Positions 23,297-32,230 of a stretch of 42,014 bases of DNA are shown here, one piece after another. The stretch is from the NCBI GenBank assembly GCA_944385765.1, contig CALWYL010000011.1:1-42014 (forward strand). Direction: 5' to 3'. The translations under genes were made by a program, and so were the position numbers. Each line of letters begins with the position of its first letter. The first letter of the stretch is position 1. The notes under the pieces are model-generated. The model saw only the letters and a program-made list of their open reading frames with translations, made no database searches and was not told the DNA's origin. The stretch comes from an uncultured Oscillospiraceae bacterium. GTDB taxonomy: Bacteria; Bacillota; Clostridia; Oscillospirales; Oscillospiraceae.

Positions 23297-24916
23297 ATGC
23301 TTATGAGGGAGAGCCGCCGGCGGCTGCTGGGCCGGCTGGAGCGGGAGTTCGGACGCGAGCCCGAGGTGAGCTACAAATCCGGGGACATGGACGGCATAGC
23401 CGCCTACCACAACTGGGTGCGCGACAGGCGCCCGGGGGAGTTCCACATAGACGGCGTGACCTGGTTCGACCTGGACATGGACCGGTTGTTCAAGCGCATG
23501 AACGCCGCGCAGTCCACCCCGGGGGAACAGTACCTCTATCACCTGCTGCACACGCCGGCCCTGGACGCGGGGGAGTTCGCCCGCCGGCGCGGGCTGATAT
23601 CCCTGGGCGGGGGCGGAGAGGACGAGAGGCTGCGCATACAGTACGTGCTGGCCCGCCTGGGGCGCTTCAGGCGGGCGGATGTGCGGCGCGTCTTTGCGCC
23701 GGAGGCGCACGGGGCCGCCCGGCTGGCCCTCTATGTGCTGCTGGCGCTCTGCTTCACGCTCTCGCCGCTGCTGGCGATACCCTGCGGCCCGGGAGCGCTG
23801 GCGGCCACGGTGGGGCTGTTCATACTGAACACCATGCTGAGGGAGCTGGTGCTCAGGCGCGTGCAGGGGGACTTTGACGCCGTGAACTTCAGCGTGGCCA
23901 TGGTGTTCGCCCTGCGGCGGCTGAAAAGGCTGGGCATACCGCGCCTGGACGGGCAGCTGCGCGGGGCCTACGCCGCCCTGGAGCGGCTGCGGCCCATACT
24001 GAGGACGGGCGGCGTCTCCCGCAGCGGGAGCGGCGACATGGGGGACCTGATAAGCTCGGTGTTTTTGCTCGACCTGATAGTGTACGAGTACCTCAAGACC
24101 CGCCTGGCCGGGCTGGGGGGCGAGCTGACGGCCGTGTTCGAGGCCCTGGGCGGCGTGGATGCCGGCATAGCCATAGCCTCCTGGCGCGAGCTGCAGGGGC
24201 GGTGGTGCGAGCCGGAGCTGAGCTTTGACGGCGCGGGCGCGGTGGCCCGCGGACTGGTGCACCCGCTGCTCAAAAACGCCGTGCCCAACGACTGGGACGG
24301 GGGGAGCTCCGCGCTGGTGACGGGCTCCAACGCCTCCGGCAAGAGCACCTATCTGCGCACGGTGCTGCTCTCCGCGTTGCTCAGCGAGTGCGTCTGCACC
24401 TGCCCGGGAGAGAGCTACCGGGGAGGGGCGTTCAGGATATACTCCTCCATGGCGCCGGAGGACGACATATTCTCAGGCGAGAGCTACTACATGGCGGAGA
24501 TACGCGCCGTAAAGCGCATACTGGACGCGGCGGCGCAGGAGGGGCCGCGCGTCCTCTGTGTCCTGGACGAGGTGCTGCGGGGGACGAACACCATAGAGCG
24601 CATCGCCGCCGCCGGGGAGATACTCTCCGCGCTGGACTCGCTGGGCTGCCTCTGCCTGGCGGCCACGCACGACGTGGAGCTCTGCTCGCTGCTGGAGGGC
24701 CGCTTCCGGCTGCTGCATTTTGAAGAGCACATAGACGGCGGGGAGATGGCCTTCGACTATCTGGCGCGGCCCGGGAGGGCGCGGACGCGCAACGCCATCA
24801 GGCTGCTGGAGCTGATGGGCCTGGGCGGCGAGATAACGGAGCGCGCGGACGAGCGGGCCCGCAGATTCATGGAGACCGGCTCCTGGACGGCCGGAGAAGG
24901 GGAGGAAGGACAATGA
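23297..24916 (+). CDS. Membrane-associated MutS-like ATPase
   Basis: This 539-residue protein combines a reduced MutS core with the MutS ATPase domain. The N-terminal region includes 'TWFDLDMDRLFKRMNAAQST' and 'PGEQYLYHLLHTP', similar to the MutS lever region. Two hydrophobic segments (about residues 140-180, 'LALYVLLALCFTLSPLLAIP' and 'GALAATVGLFILNTML') suggest membrane attachment. The ATPase shows Walker A 'TGSNASGKSTYL', 'SYYMAEIRAVKRIL' and Walker B 'LCVLDEVLRGTNTIER'. The mismatch-recognition domain of MutS1 is absent. ATG 23297 has GAGGGGGAA upstream; the stop overlaps the GH3 start. The biological role of membrane MutS relatives is not established. Confidence 0.88.
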   Translation: MLMRESRRRLLGRLEREFGREPEVSYKSGDMDGIAAYHNWVRDRRPGEFHIDGVTWFDLDMDRLFKRMNAAQSTPGEQYLYHLLHTPALDAGEFARRRGLISLGGGGEDERLRIQYVLARLGRFRRADVRRVFAPEAHGAARLALYVLLALCFTLSPLLAIPCGPGALAATVGLFILNTMLRELVLRRVQGDFDAVNFSVAMVFALRRLKRLGIPRLDGQLRGAYAALERLRPILRTGGVSRSGSGDMGDLISSVFLLDLIVYEYLKTRLAGLGGELTAVFEALGGVDAGIAIASWRELQGRWCEPELSFDGAGAVARGLVHPLLKNAVPNDWDGGSSALVTGSNASGKSTYLRTVLLSALLSECVCTCPGESYRGGAFRIYSSMAPEDDIFSGESYYMAEIRAVKRILDAAAQEGPRVLCVLDEVLRGTNTIERIAAAGEILSALDSLGCLCLAATHDVELCSLLEGRFRLLHFEEHIDGGEMAFDYLARPGRARTRNAIRLLELMGLGGEITERADERARRFMETGSWTAGEGEEGQ

Positions 24917-27348
24917 AAAGGCGCATTTTTGCCCCGGTGAGCTCCGCAGAGAGCGAGAGGGAGCGGCGCAACCGCGCCCTCTCCCGCACGCTCTGCGCGG
25001 AGGGCATGGTTCTGCTGGAGAACAACGGCGCGCTGCCGCTCTCCGGCGGGCGGGCCGCGCTGTACGGCGCGGGGGTGAGGCACACCAGCTTCGGCGGCAC
25101 GGGCAGCGGGGAGACCCACCCCCGGCGGTTCGTGGACGTGGAGACGGGCTTCAGGGAGAACGGCTGGGAGGTGACCACCTCCCTGTGGCTGGACGAGCTG
25201 GACGCGGCCTACGCCGAGGCGCGGGCGCGCTGGCAGGGCGAGATAGCCGAGCTGCTGAAGAACGTGCCGCTCACGGAGCAGTCGGAGGTGTCCTGGACGC
25301 GGCCCTTCCGCGCGCCGGAGGGGCGGGAGATAACGGCGGCGGACGCCGCGGCCTCCGGCACGGACACGGCGGTGTATGTCCTCACGCGGCAGGCCGGCGA
25401 GGGCCGGGACCGGCGCGTGGAGGAGGGGGACTATCTGATATCCCCCGCCGAGCTGGGGCAGCTGAGGGCCCTGAGGGCGCTGTATGGGCGCCTGGTGCTG
25501 GTGCTCAACTCCGGCGGGCCCATGGACCTGGGATTTCTGGACGAGCTGCGGCCGGACGCCGTGCTCTACGCCTCGCAGGGGGGCATGGAGATGGGCAACG
25601 CCCTGTTCGACGTGCTCACGGGCGCGGCGCAGCCGGGCGGGCGGCTGGCGGACACCTGGGCCAGGCGCTATGAGGACTATCCCTGCCACGACAGCTACTC
25701 CCACATGGGCGGAGAGGCCCGTGTGGAGGAGTACCGCGAGGGCATATATGTGGGTTACCGCTGGTTCGACAGCTTCGGCATCGAGCCGCGCTACCCCTTC
25801 GGCTACGGGCTGAGCTACACCTCCTTCGAGCTGAGCTGTGCCGGGCTGGAGGCCGACGGGGCGCGGCTGAAGGTCCGCGCGCGGGTGGAGAACCGGGGGG
25901 AGAGGCCGGGCCGGGAGGTGGCGCAGCTCTATCTGAGCGCGCCGGAGGGGAGGCTCCGGCGGGAGCGCCAGAGCCTGGCGGCCTTTGCCAAGACCCCGGA
26001 GCTGCAGAGCGGCGCGGGCTGTGAGCTGGAGCTGGAGTTTGATTTGCGCTCCTTTGCCGCCTTTGACGCGGAGCGGGGCGAATTCGTGCTGGAGCCGGGG
26101 GAATATGTGCTGCGCCTGGGGCGGGATTCGCGCTCCGCGCGGCCCGTGGCCGCGGCGAGGCTGAGAGAGGAGTTCGTGGCGGAGCGGGTGCGGAGGCTCT
26201 GCGCGCCGCGGCGGCCCATAGAGCTCCTGACGCCGCCGGAGCGGGAGGCGGAGGAGCTGCCGGAGACGCTGCAGCGCGTGGAGCTGGAGCTCTCGGGGCT
26301 GGAAACACTGGAGCACGACTACCGCGGCCCGCGGATGTACCGCAGCGGGCGGGTGGACGCCATAGCCGCGCGGCTGACTGAGCCGGAGCTGGCGCTGCTG
26401 CTGACGGGCTCCACCTACACGCCGCCCTTCCACAGCACGGTGTTCGGCGCCTGCGGGCGGACCAGCGCGCTCTTTCTCCGCCGGGGGGCCAGGGACCTGG
26501 TGATGGCCGACGGGCCCCAGGGGCTGAACCTCACGCGGGAGGCGCGCCCCTCGCTCTACACCCTGCCGGCCATACCGGAGTCCATCAGGAAATCGCGCGC
26601 CGTGAGGCTGCTCTCGGCCGCGGAGAGGGCCCTGAGCCCCCGGCGCACCTATTACCAGTTCACCACGGCCTGGCCCTGCGAGACGGCGGTGGCCCAGACC
26701 TGGGACACGGACCTCGCGCGCGCCCAGGGGGAGGCCGTTTCGGCCGAGATGGAGGAGTACGGCGTGGACTTCTATCTGGCGCCGGCCATGAACATACACC
26801 GGAACCCGCTCTGCGGGCGCAACTTCGAGTACTTCTCCGAGGACCCGCTGCTGAGCGGGCGGATGGCCGCCGCCGTCTGCCGGGGGGTGCAGTCGCGCCC
26901 CGGGAGGCACGCGACGCTCAAGCACTTCGCCTGCAACGAGCTGGAGGACGGGCGCAAGCTCTCCGACAGCCGGCTGGACGAGCGCGCGCTGCGGGAGATA
27001 TACCTCAAGGGCTTCCGCCTGGCCGTCACGGAGGGCGGAGCGCGGGCCGTGATGAGCAGCTATAACCTGATAAACGGCGTCTACGCGCCCAATAACCGCG
27101 AGCTGCTGACGGGCATACTCCGCTGCGAGTGGGGCTTCGAGGGCCTGGTGATGACGGACTGGTTCGCCACCGGACACTCCGACAGCAGGCACGAGCTCTG
27201 CTGTGAGGCCGGCAACGACCTGGTGATGCCGGGCACGCCGGCGGCCGCGTGGGACATCTACCGCGCGCTGCGCCGCGGGGAGCTCTCCCGGCTGACGGCG
27301 GAGCGCGCGGCGCGGAACATACTGCGCTTCGCCCTGGGCGAGGCGTGA
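24913..27348 (+). CDS. Glycoside hydrolase family 3 enzyme with permuted domain order (beta-glucosidase-like)
   Basis: The 811-residue protein carries GH3 domains in inverted order. The usual C-terminal alpha/beta sandwich comes first ('EGMVLLENNGALPLSGG', 'GGTGSGETHPRRF', 'TRQAGEGRDRRVEEGDYL'), then a fibronectin-III-like part after 'FGYGLSYTSFEL'. The TIM-barrel domain is last: 'LVMADGPQGLNLTRE', 'NIHRNPLCGRNFEYFSEDP', 'LKHFACNELEDGRKLSD', and the nucleophile D749 in 'GLVMTDWFATG'. This order is known from Ruminococcus albus and Butyrivibrio beta-glucosidases. There is no signal peptide, so it acts in the cytoplasm on imported oligosaccharides or glycosides. The start overlaps the MutS-like stop (ATGA), with GGAAGGA upstream. 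Confidence 0.94.
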   Translation: MKRRIFAPVSSAESERERRNRALSRTLCAEGMVLLENNGALPLSGGRAALYGAGVRHTSFGGTGSGETHPRRFVDVETGFRENGWEVTTSLWLDELDAAYAEARARWQGEIAELLKNVPLTEQSEVSWTRPFRAPEGREITAADAAASGTDTAVYVLTRQAGEGRDRRVEEGDYLISPAELGQLRALRALYGRLVLVLNSGGPMDLGFLDELRPDAVLYASQGGMEMGNALFDVLTGAAQPGGRLADTWARRYEDYPCHDSYSHMGGEARVEEYREGIYVGYRWFDSFGIEPRYPFGYGLSYTSFELSCAGLEADGARLKVRARVENRGERPGREVAQLYLSAPEGRLRRERQSLAAFAKTPELQSGAGCELELEFDLRSFAAFDAERGEFVLEPGEYVLRLGRDSRSARPVAAARLREEFVAERVRRLCAPRRPIELLTPPEREAEELPETLQRVELELSGLETLEHDYRGPRMYRSGRVDAIAARLTEPELALLLTGSTYTPPFHSTVFGACGRTSALFLRRGARDLVMADGPQGLNLTREARPSLYTLPAIPESIRKSRAVRLLSAAERALSPRRTYYQFTTAWPCETAVAQTWDTDLARAQGEAVSAEMEEYGVDFYLAPAMNIHRNPLCGRNFEYFSEDPLLSGRMAAAVCRGVQSRPGRHATLKHFACNELEDGRKLSDSRLDERALREIYLKGFRLAVTEGGARAVMSSYNLINGVYAPNNRELLTGILRCEWGFEGLVMTDWFATGHSDSRHELCCEAGNDLVMPGTPAAAWDIYRALRRGELSRLTAERAARNILRFALGEA

Positions 27349-27380
27349 AAAAACCCGGCGCCGCGGAGAGCGGCGCCGGG
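27348..27380 (-). terminator. Terminator between convergent GH3 and SGNH genes
   Basis: CCCGGCGCCGC (27354-27364) and GCGGCGCCGGG (27370-27380) form an 11-base stem with a GGAGA loop. On the minus strand six T's follow (27353-27348), so it clearly serves the SGNH/ZIP operon. On the plus strand it lacks a T tract but still follows the GH3 stop. Confidence 0.85.
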
Positions 27381-27397
27381 ATCTCTATTGGGGCTCG

Positions 27398-27973
27398 TCA
27401 GAGGCCGAGGAAAAGCCGCAGCTTCTCCGCCAGGGCGGCGTGGGCCTCGGCGGTGAAGTGCACGCCGTCGAAGGCCAGCGGCAGAGCGCCGCAGTCCAGG
27501 AAGGACGCGCCCAGGTCGGAGGCCAGGCGCGCATAGGCCGGGGCGAGGCGCGACGACTCCTCCGTCAGCCGGCCGGGGGGCACCCAGGCGCCGGGGACCA
27601 GGGGCGGCGGGGCAATCAGCAGGGTGCGCGTGCGCGAGAGCTCCGGCAGCGCGGCGGCGCGGAGCAGGAAACGCCTCATGCGCCCGGCGGCCTCCGCGGC
27701 GGTGACGGCGCCGTCCTGCAGCAGGTCGTTTGTGCCCAGCAGGACCAGCAGCCAGTCCGCGCCGGCGGCGCGGCGCAGCTCGTCCTCCGCGCGGCCGATG
27801 GCGTAGGGGGTGTGGGGTATCTCGCGGCCGTTTTCGCCCAAATCCACCAGCTCCACGCCGGGCAGGGCGGCCAGGCGGCCCGTCCAGCGGACCTCGCGAG
27901 GGAAGCGCTCGCCCCAATAGGAGCGGCCGTCGTAGCCCCAGGTGTTGGAGTCGCCCAGGCAGGCGAGCTTCAT
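27398..27973 (-). CDS. SGNH/GDSL-family hydrolase
   Basis: The 191-residue cytoplasmic esterase-like protein has block I 'LACLGDSNTWGYDG' with the Ser nucleophile, block III 'LLVLLGTNDLLQDG' with the Asn, and block V 'LAFDGVHFTAEAHAALAEKL' with Asp and His. Length and motifs fit the arylesterase/acyl-CoA thioesterase-like group. The substrate is unknown. ATG 27973 overlaps the ZIP transporter stop (ATGA on the minus strand), and the ribosome site is weak, so it is probably translated by coupling. Confidence 0.93.
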   Translation of the reverse strand: MKLACLGDSNTWGYDGRSYWGERFPREVRWTGRLAALPGVELVDLGENGREIPHTPYAIGRAEDELRRAAGADWLLVLLGTNDLLQDGAVTAAEAAGRMRRFLLRAAALPELSRTRTLLIAPPPLVPGAWVPPGRLTEESSRLAPAYARLASDLGASFLDCGALPLAFDGVHFTAEAHAALAEKLRLFLGL

Positions 27974-28839
27974 ATGTAGATTATCATCAGCCCCACCAGG
28001 ACGCCGACAACGGTGGCCAGGGCGGGCATTTTGGAGCGCCACATAAGTATGGCCTCGGGCAGCAGCTCGCCGAACACCACGTAGAGCATGGCGCCGGAGG
28101 CGAAGCTGAGCGAGAGCGAGAGCCAGAAGGGCGAGAGGGTTCCCAGAGCGAAGCCGACTATGGCGCCGATGATGGTGGGCGCGCCGGAGAGGGCGGTTAT
28201 CAGTATGGCCTTGAGCCGGCCCATGCCGCCGGTTATCAGCGGCACGGCCACGGCCATGCCCTCGGGGATGTTGTGCAGGCCGATGACCACGGCCATCACC
28301 AGGCCCATGCCGCCGGCTATGCCCCCGGCGGAGTCGCTGGCGTAGGACGCGCCTATCACCATGCCCTCGGGCATGTTGTGCAGCGCGATGGCGCAGGCCA
28401 TGACCACGCCGGCGATAAAGAGCTGATAGGGAGAGGAGGGGCCGCCGTCCTCAGAGCACTGCTCGTGGCGCACATAGTGGTCGGAGTGGATGAGCTCGTC
28501 CAGGTCGTCGGCCGTCTTGGGGTGGTTGGCGTCGATGTGCTTTATCTCGTGGTTGGTCTTGGCGTCTATCCAGATATTGAGCAGCCATATCACCACGTAG
28601 CCGAGCATGGTGCCGAACATGACGAAGAACACGCTCATCTGCTCGCCGGAACCCTCCGGCGAGAGCGCCTCGCTTATCATGTCGAAACACACCACGCCGG
28701 TCATGATGCCGCCGGCGAAGGCCAGCAGCAAACTGACGAGCCGGCTGGAGTCGCGCCGGAACAGCGCGGCGACAACGCCGCCGAGGCCGGTGCCGCCGAC
28801 GCCGGCAATGGCGGTGACGATGATTATCATACCAAGCAT
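27970..28839 (-). CDS. ZIP-family divalent metal transporter
   Basis: The 289-residue membrane protein of the ZIP family imports Zn2+ or other divalent metals. It has about eight hydrophobic segments and the two binuclear-site motifs 'IALHNMPEGMVIGA' and 'VIGLHNIPEGMAVA'. A central hydrophilic loop (about residues 75-130) contains several His, Asp and Glu residues. It lies 1.1 kb from the divergent FHA-SEDS gene and heads a two-gene operon with the SGNH hydrolase. I see no Zur-type operator I can name upstream. Confidence 0.95.
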   Translation of the reverse strand: MLGMIIIVTAIAGVGGTGLGGVVAALFRRDSSRLVSLLLAFAGGIMTGVVCFDMISEALSPEGSGEQMSVFFVMFGTMLGYVVIWLLNIWIDAKTNHEIKHIDANHPKTADDLDELIHSDHYVRHEQCSEDGGPSSPYQLFIAGVVMACAIALHNMPEGMVIGASYASDSAGGIAGGMGLVMAVVIGLHNIPEGMAVAVPLITGGMGRLKAILITALSGAPTIIGAIVGFALGTLSPFWLSLSLSFASGAMLYVVFGELLPEAILMWRSKMPALATVVGVLVGLMIIYI

Positions 28840-28863
28840 ATATCTCTGCCCCCAAATAAGGAG

Positions 28864-28968
28864 TCCGGCCGCCGGATGGGGCGGATGCGGCGCGCACAGA
28901 ACAAAAGCGCGCGCATTTCGTCTGAATGGGCGAGGCGTCCGATGTGGATATCCGGCGTCCGAATCGGA
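28864..28968. promoter_or_regulatory. Palindrome-rich region upstream of the ZIP gene
   Basis: The 28840-29001 gap contains no gene. It holds three short palindromes, TCCGGC-C-GCCGGA (28864-28876), GGATATCC (28946-28953) and TCCGA-A-TCGGA (28958-28968), and GCGTCCGA twice. These could be regulator sites for the ZIP transporter. I cannot assign a regulator, and no clear minus-strand promoter is visible. Confidence 0.3.
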
Positions 28969-29001
28969 TGTTACGCTCTATTTTATTGCAAGGGCGCTCG
29001 G

Positions 29002-29030
29002 TTGTCAACGGCGGCGTGAAATGATATAAT
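29002..29030 (+). promoter_or_regulatory. Promoter of the FHA-SEDS/transpeptidase operon
   Basis: TTGTCA (29002-29007), a 17-base spacer and TATAAT (29025-29030). The 65-base leader ends with the strong ribosome site CAGGAGGGG before ATG 29103. Confidence 0.82.
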
Positions 29031-29102
29031 CGGCGCGGGGGATGTCCCGCCGGGGCGGCGGACAGAGCGCGCCCGGACGATTCAGCTTCACAGGAGGGGC
29101 CT

Positions 29103-30872
29103 ATGGAAAACCTGCCGGACATGACCGGTTACATCATGCAGGGAAGCAAATATATACTGCCGGCGCTCGCCCTGTGGGTGCTGCTGCGCTGCCTGCGCTC
29201 CATGCTGCGCGAGCGCTATGAGCCGGAGACCTGGGCCTATCTGGTGGACCTGAACGGCACGGAGCACCCGGTGAACCACTGGGAGTGCATCGTGGGCCGC
29301 TCGCGCTCGGCGGACATAGTGCTCGACGACCCCACGGTCTCGCGCATGCACGCCTCGCTGCAGCGCGACGGGGACGGGGACTGGACGCTGACGGACCTGC
29401 GCTCCCGGGGCGGTACCTATGTCAACGGCGAGGAGGCCGGGGCCTGGGAGAGCGTGGGCGACGGGGACGAGATAGACTTCGCGGCCGAGGCCACGGCCTT
29501 CCGCGAGATTTCCGGGGCGGAGCGGGAGCGGCTGGAGCGGCGCCGCAGCGCGCCGGGCAGGTCCGTGGGCCCGGGGGTGACGCTGCTCATACTCTCGCTG
29601 TTCCAGGCCTTCCTGGCGCTGGAGTTCACCGTGACGGCGGACGGGGAGCACCTCTACTCCATCTGCCTGGCCTTTTTCGCGCTGATGGCGGCGGAGTGGT
29701 TCTGCTACCTCTTCATGCGCACGCTGGGGCGCACGGGCTTCGAGCCGGAGACGCTGGCCTTCTTCCTCACCACGCTGGGGCTGGAGGTCTGCGCCACCAG
29801 CACCCCGGAGGACATGTTCAAAGAGGTGGTGCTGATACTGGCCGGGGTGGCGCTCTTCTTCTTCCTCGGCTGGTGGCTGCGCGACCTGGAGCGGGTGAAG
29901 CGCACCCGCTGGCTGGCCGCCGCCGCGGCGCTGGGCCTGCTGGCCCTCAACCTGGCCATGGGCGAGGTGCGGGGCGGCTCCATGAACTGGCTGGAGCTGG
30001 GCGGCTTCACCATACAGCCCTCAGAGCTGGTCAAGGTCTGCTATATCTACGCCGGGGCGGCCACGCTGGACCGGCTGTTCGCCCGGCGGAACCTCTTCGG
30101 CTACATCGCCTTTTCCGCCGTCTGCGTCTGCGCTCTGGCCCTGATGGGCGACTTCGGCACGGCCGTTATTTTCTTCGCCACCTTCCTGGTGGTGTCCTTC
30201 CTGCGCTCGGGCAGCTTTGCCACCGTGCTGCTGGCCGTGTCGGGGGCGGGTCTGGCCGGCTTCCTGGTGCTGAGCGTCAAGCCTTACATCGCCCAGCGCT
30301 TCGCCACCTGGGGCCACGCCTGGGAGGATGTGTGGGACGCCGGCTTCCAGCAGACGCGGGCCATGAGCGCCGCCGCCTCCGGCGGGCTCTTCGGCCAGGG
30401 CGCCGGCGAGGGCTGGCTGAAGGACATCGTGGCAGCCAACACGGACATGGTGTTTGCCCTGCTCAGCGAGGAGCTGGGGCTGATAATAGCCGTCACGGCC
30501 ATGCTGGCGGTGATTGCCCTCGCCCTCTTCGCCGTGCGGAACGCGGCCCAGGGGCGCAGCACCTTCTACGTCATCGCTGGCTGCGCTGCCGTCAGCCTGA
30601 TGATGGTGCAGATGGGCCTCAACGTGTTCGGCTCGCTGGACATACTGCCCTTCACGGGCGTCACCTTCCCCTTCGTGTCCAAGGGAGGCACCTCGCTGCT
30701 CTCCTGCTGGATGCTGCTGGCCTTTGTCAAGGCCACCGACACCCGGCGCGATGCCAGCTTTGTCGTCCGCCGCGAGCGGCGCCGCGTGCGCGCCGACGAG
30801 CGGGAGGCCTATCCCGAGGACTACGACGGGGACGGGGATTACTACGACGAGGGCGAGGAGGAGCTGAGATGA
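29103..30872 (+). CDS. FHA-domain fused to SEDS glycosyltransferase (FtsW/RodA/SpoVE family)
   Basis: SEDS proteins polymerise lipid II glycan strands in the membrane together with a class B transpeptidase. This 589-residue version starts with one membrane helix (about residues 15-33). A cytoplasmic FHA domain (about 45-130) follows, with 'CIVGRSRSADIVLDDPTVSR' and 'MHASL', which should bind phosphothreonine. Then come roughly ten helices of the SEDS fold: 'GGFTIQPSELVKVCYIY', 'LALMGDFGTAVIFFATFLVV', 'DAGFQQTRAMSAAASGGLFG', 'TDMVFALLSEELGLI' and 'FPFVSKGGTSLLSCW'. The C-tail is acidic. The FHA domain implies control by a Ser/Thr kinase, not encoded here. The transpeptidase gene overlaps by four bases. 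Confidence 0.93.
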   Translation: MENLPDMTGYIMQGSKYILPALALWVLLRCLRSMLRERYEPETWAYLVDLNGTEHPVNHWECIVGRSRSADIVLDDPTVSRMHASLQRDGDGDWTLTDLRSRGGTYVNGEEAGAWESVGDGDEIDFAAEATAFREISGAERERLERRRSAPGRSVGPGVTLLILSLFQAFLALEFTVTADGEHLYSICLAFFALMAAEWFCYLFMRTLGRTGFEPETLAFFLTTLGLEVCATSTPEDMFKEVVLILAGVALFFFLGWWLRDLERVKRTRWLAAAAALGLLALNLAMGEVRGGSMNWLELGGFTIQPSELVKVCYIYAGAATLDRLFARRNLFGYIAFSAVCVCALALMGDFGTAVIFFATFLVVSFLRSGSFATVLLAVSGAGLAGFLVLSVKPYIAQRFATWGHAWEDVWDAGFQQTRAMSAAASGGLFGQGAGEGWLKDIVAANTDMVFALLSEELGLIIAVTAMLAVIALALFAVRNAAQGRSTFYVIAGCAAVSLMMVQMGLNVFGSLDILPFTGVTFPFVSKGGTSLLSCWMLLAFVKATDTRRDASFVVRRERRRVRADEREAYPEDYDGDGDYYDEGEEELR

Positions 30873-32179
30873 AAAAGGTACAGCGGAGGGCGGGCTCCGC
30901 GCTGCTGATAGCCCTGCTGCTCATGGCGGGCCTGGCGCTCTATCTGGTGCGCCTGGCGGACGACGGGGGGGCCTGGGCGACCTATTTCACCGGCGGCTCG
31001 CCCGCCGGGCAGATTGTGGACCGCAACGGGGCGCTGCTCTACTCCTCAGACGGGCAGAGCGCCTCCTTCGCGGCGGACGAGGCGGTGCGCCGCGCCTGCT
31101 ACCATGTGACGGGCGACACGCGGGGCAATGTGGCCACGGGCGCTCTGAGTCAGTTCCGCGATTCGCTCATGGGCTACAGCTTCGTCAGCGGCACCTCCAG
31201 CGGCAAGACGCTGCGGCTGACGGTGGACTCGTCGCTCAACGCCGTGGCCTACGAGGCCCTCGCCGGGCGCGACGGCGCGGCCATACTCCTGGACTACACC
31301 ACGGGGGAGATACTCTGCATGGTCTCCACCCCGGCCGACGACCCGCAGAACCCCTCGGCCGAGCCGGCGGACGGGACATATATCAACAAGGCCATAGGGG
31401 CCAGCTTCGTGCCCGGCTCGGTGTACAAGCTGGTGACGCTGGCCGCGGCCATAGACAACATACCCGACCTCTTCGAGCGCAGCTTCTGGTGCGGAGGCAG
31501 CGCGCAGCTGCAGGGCATAACGCTCCAGTGCACGGGCTCGCACGGCAGCCAGACCATAGAGCAGGCCCTGGCCAACTCCTGCAACTGCGCCTTTGGGGAA
31601 ATCGCGCTGGAGCTGGGCTACGACGTGCTGCTGGAGTACGCCGAAAAGCTGGGCATCACGGCGCAGCTTGAGCTCGACGGCATGGAGGTGAGGCGCGGCA
31701 GCCTGGACTGGGAGAGCGAGGACATGGACATCGGCCTGGCCTGGACGGGCATAGGCCAGCACAACGACCTGGTCTGCCCCTACGCGCTCGTGCGCTATGT
31801 GGCCGCCGTGGCCAACGGCGGCAGCGTATACGAGCCCACGCTGCTGGGACATGGGGAGCTGGACCGCCAGACGGAGCTGCTCTCCGCCGGCACGGCGTCG
31901 AAGATAGCCTCCATGATGGACTACAACGTGGAGGCGGCCTACGGCGAGGGGACCTTCCCCGGATTGGACGCGGCGGCCAAGACCGGCACCGCCGAGGTGG
32001 GCGACGGCACCTCCCACGCCTGGATGACGGGCTTCCTGAACGACCCGGAGCACCCCTACGCCTTTGTGGTGCTGGTGGAGCACGCCGGGGGCGGGAGGGT
32101 CAACGCCGGCCCGGTGGCCAACGCCCTGCTGCAGGCGGCAGTGGCCGCCTCCCCGGCCCAGGCGGACGCGGCACAGTGA
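30869..32179 (+). CDS. Class B penicillin-binding protein (peptidoglycan transpeptidase)
   Basis: The 436-residue protein has one N-terminal membrane anchor ('ALLIALLLMAGLALYLV') and an extracytoplasmic transpeptidase domain. Active-site motifs are S184-V-Y-K187 in 'VPGSVYKLVT', S237-C-N239 in 'LANSCNCAF', and KTG at 371-373 in 'AAKTGTAEVGDG'. The pedestal domain is short compared with PBP2 or PBP3, typical of the PbpA-like partner of SEDS proteins in Gram-positives. ATG 30869 overlaps the SEDS stop, so both are made together to form a polymerase-crosslinker pair. Roles in elongation, division or sporulation cannot be separated from sequence alone. Confidence 0.95.
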   Translation: MKKVQRRAGSALLIALLLMAGLALYLVRLADDGGAWATYFTGGSPAGQIVDRNGALLYSSDGQSASFAADEAVRRACYHVTGDTRGNVATGALSQFRDSLMGYSFVSGTSSGKTLRLTVDSSLNAVAYEALAGRDGAAILLDYTTGEILCMVSTPADDPQNPSAEPADGTYINKAIGASFVPGSVYKLVTLAAAIDNIPDLFERSFWCGGSAQLQGITLQCTGSHGSQTIEQALANSCNCAFGEIALELGYDVLLEYAEKLGITAQLELDGMEVRRGSLDWESEDMDIGLAWTGIGQHNDLVCPYALVRYVAAVANGGSVYEPTLLGHGELDRQTELLSAGTASKIASMMDYNVEAAYGEGTFPGLDAAAKTGTAEVGDGTSHAWMTGFLNDPEHPYAFVVLVEHAGGGRVNAGPVANALLQAAVAASPAQADAAQ

Positions 32180-32190
32180 ACATGAACGCG

Positions 32191-32219
32191 AAAAAAGCGC
32201 CCCCAGGGGGCGCTTTTTT
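32191..32219. terminator. Bidirectional intrinsic terminator
   Basis: AAAAAAGCGCCCCC (32191-32204) and GGGGGCGCTTTTTT (32206-32219) form a perfect stem with A's on the left and T's on the right. It serves both the transpeptidase operon (+) and the convergent ten-gene run ending at 32231 (-). Confidence 0.95.
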
Positions 32220-32230
32220 GCATATCGGGT

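Noticed and set aside
29285..30868. Plus-strand frame running through the SEDS gene into the transpeptidase gene, as if one 964-residue protein
   Set aside because: The first part is an out-of-frame shadow of the FHA-SEDS gene. Only the part from ATG 30869 is a real protein with PBP motifs.
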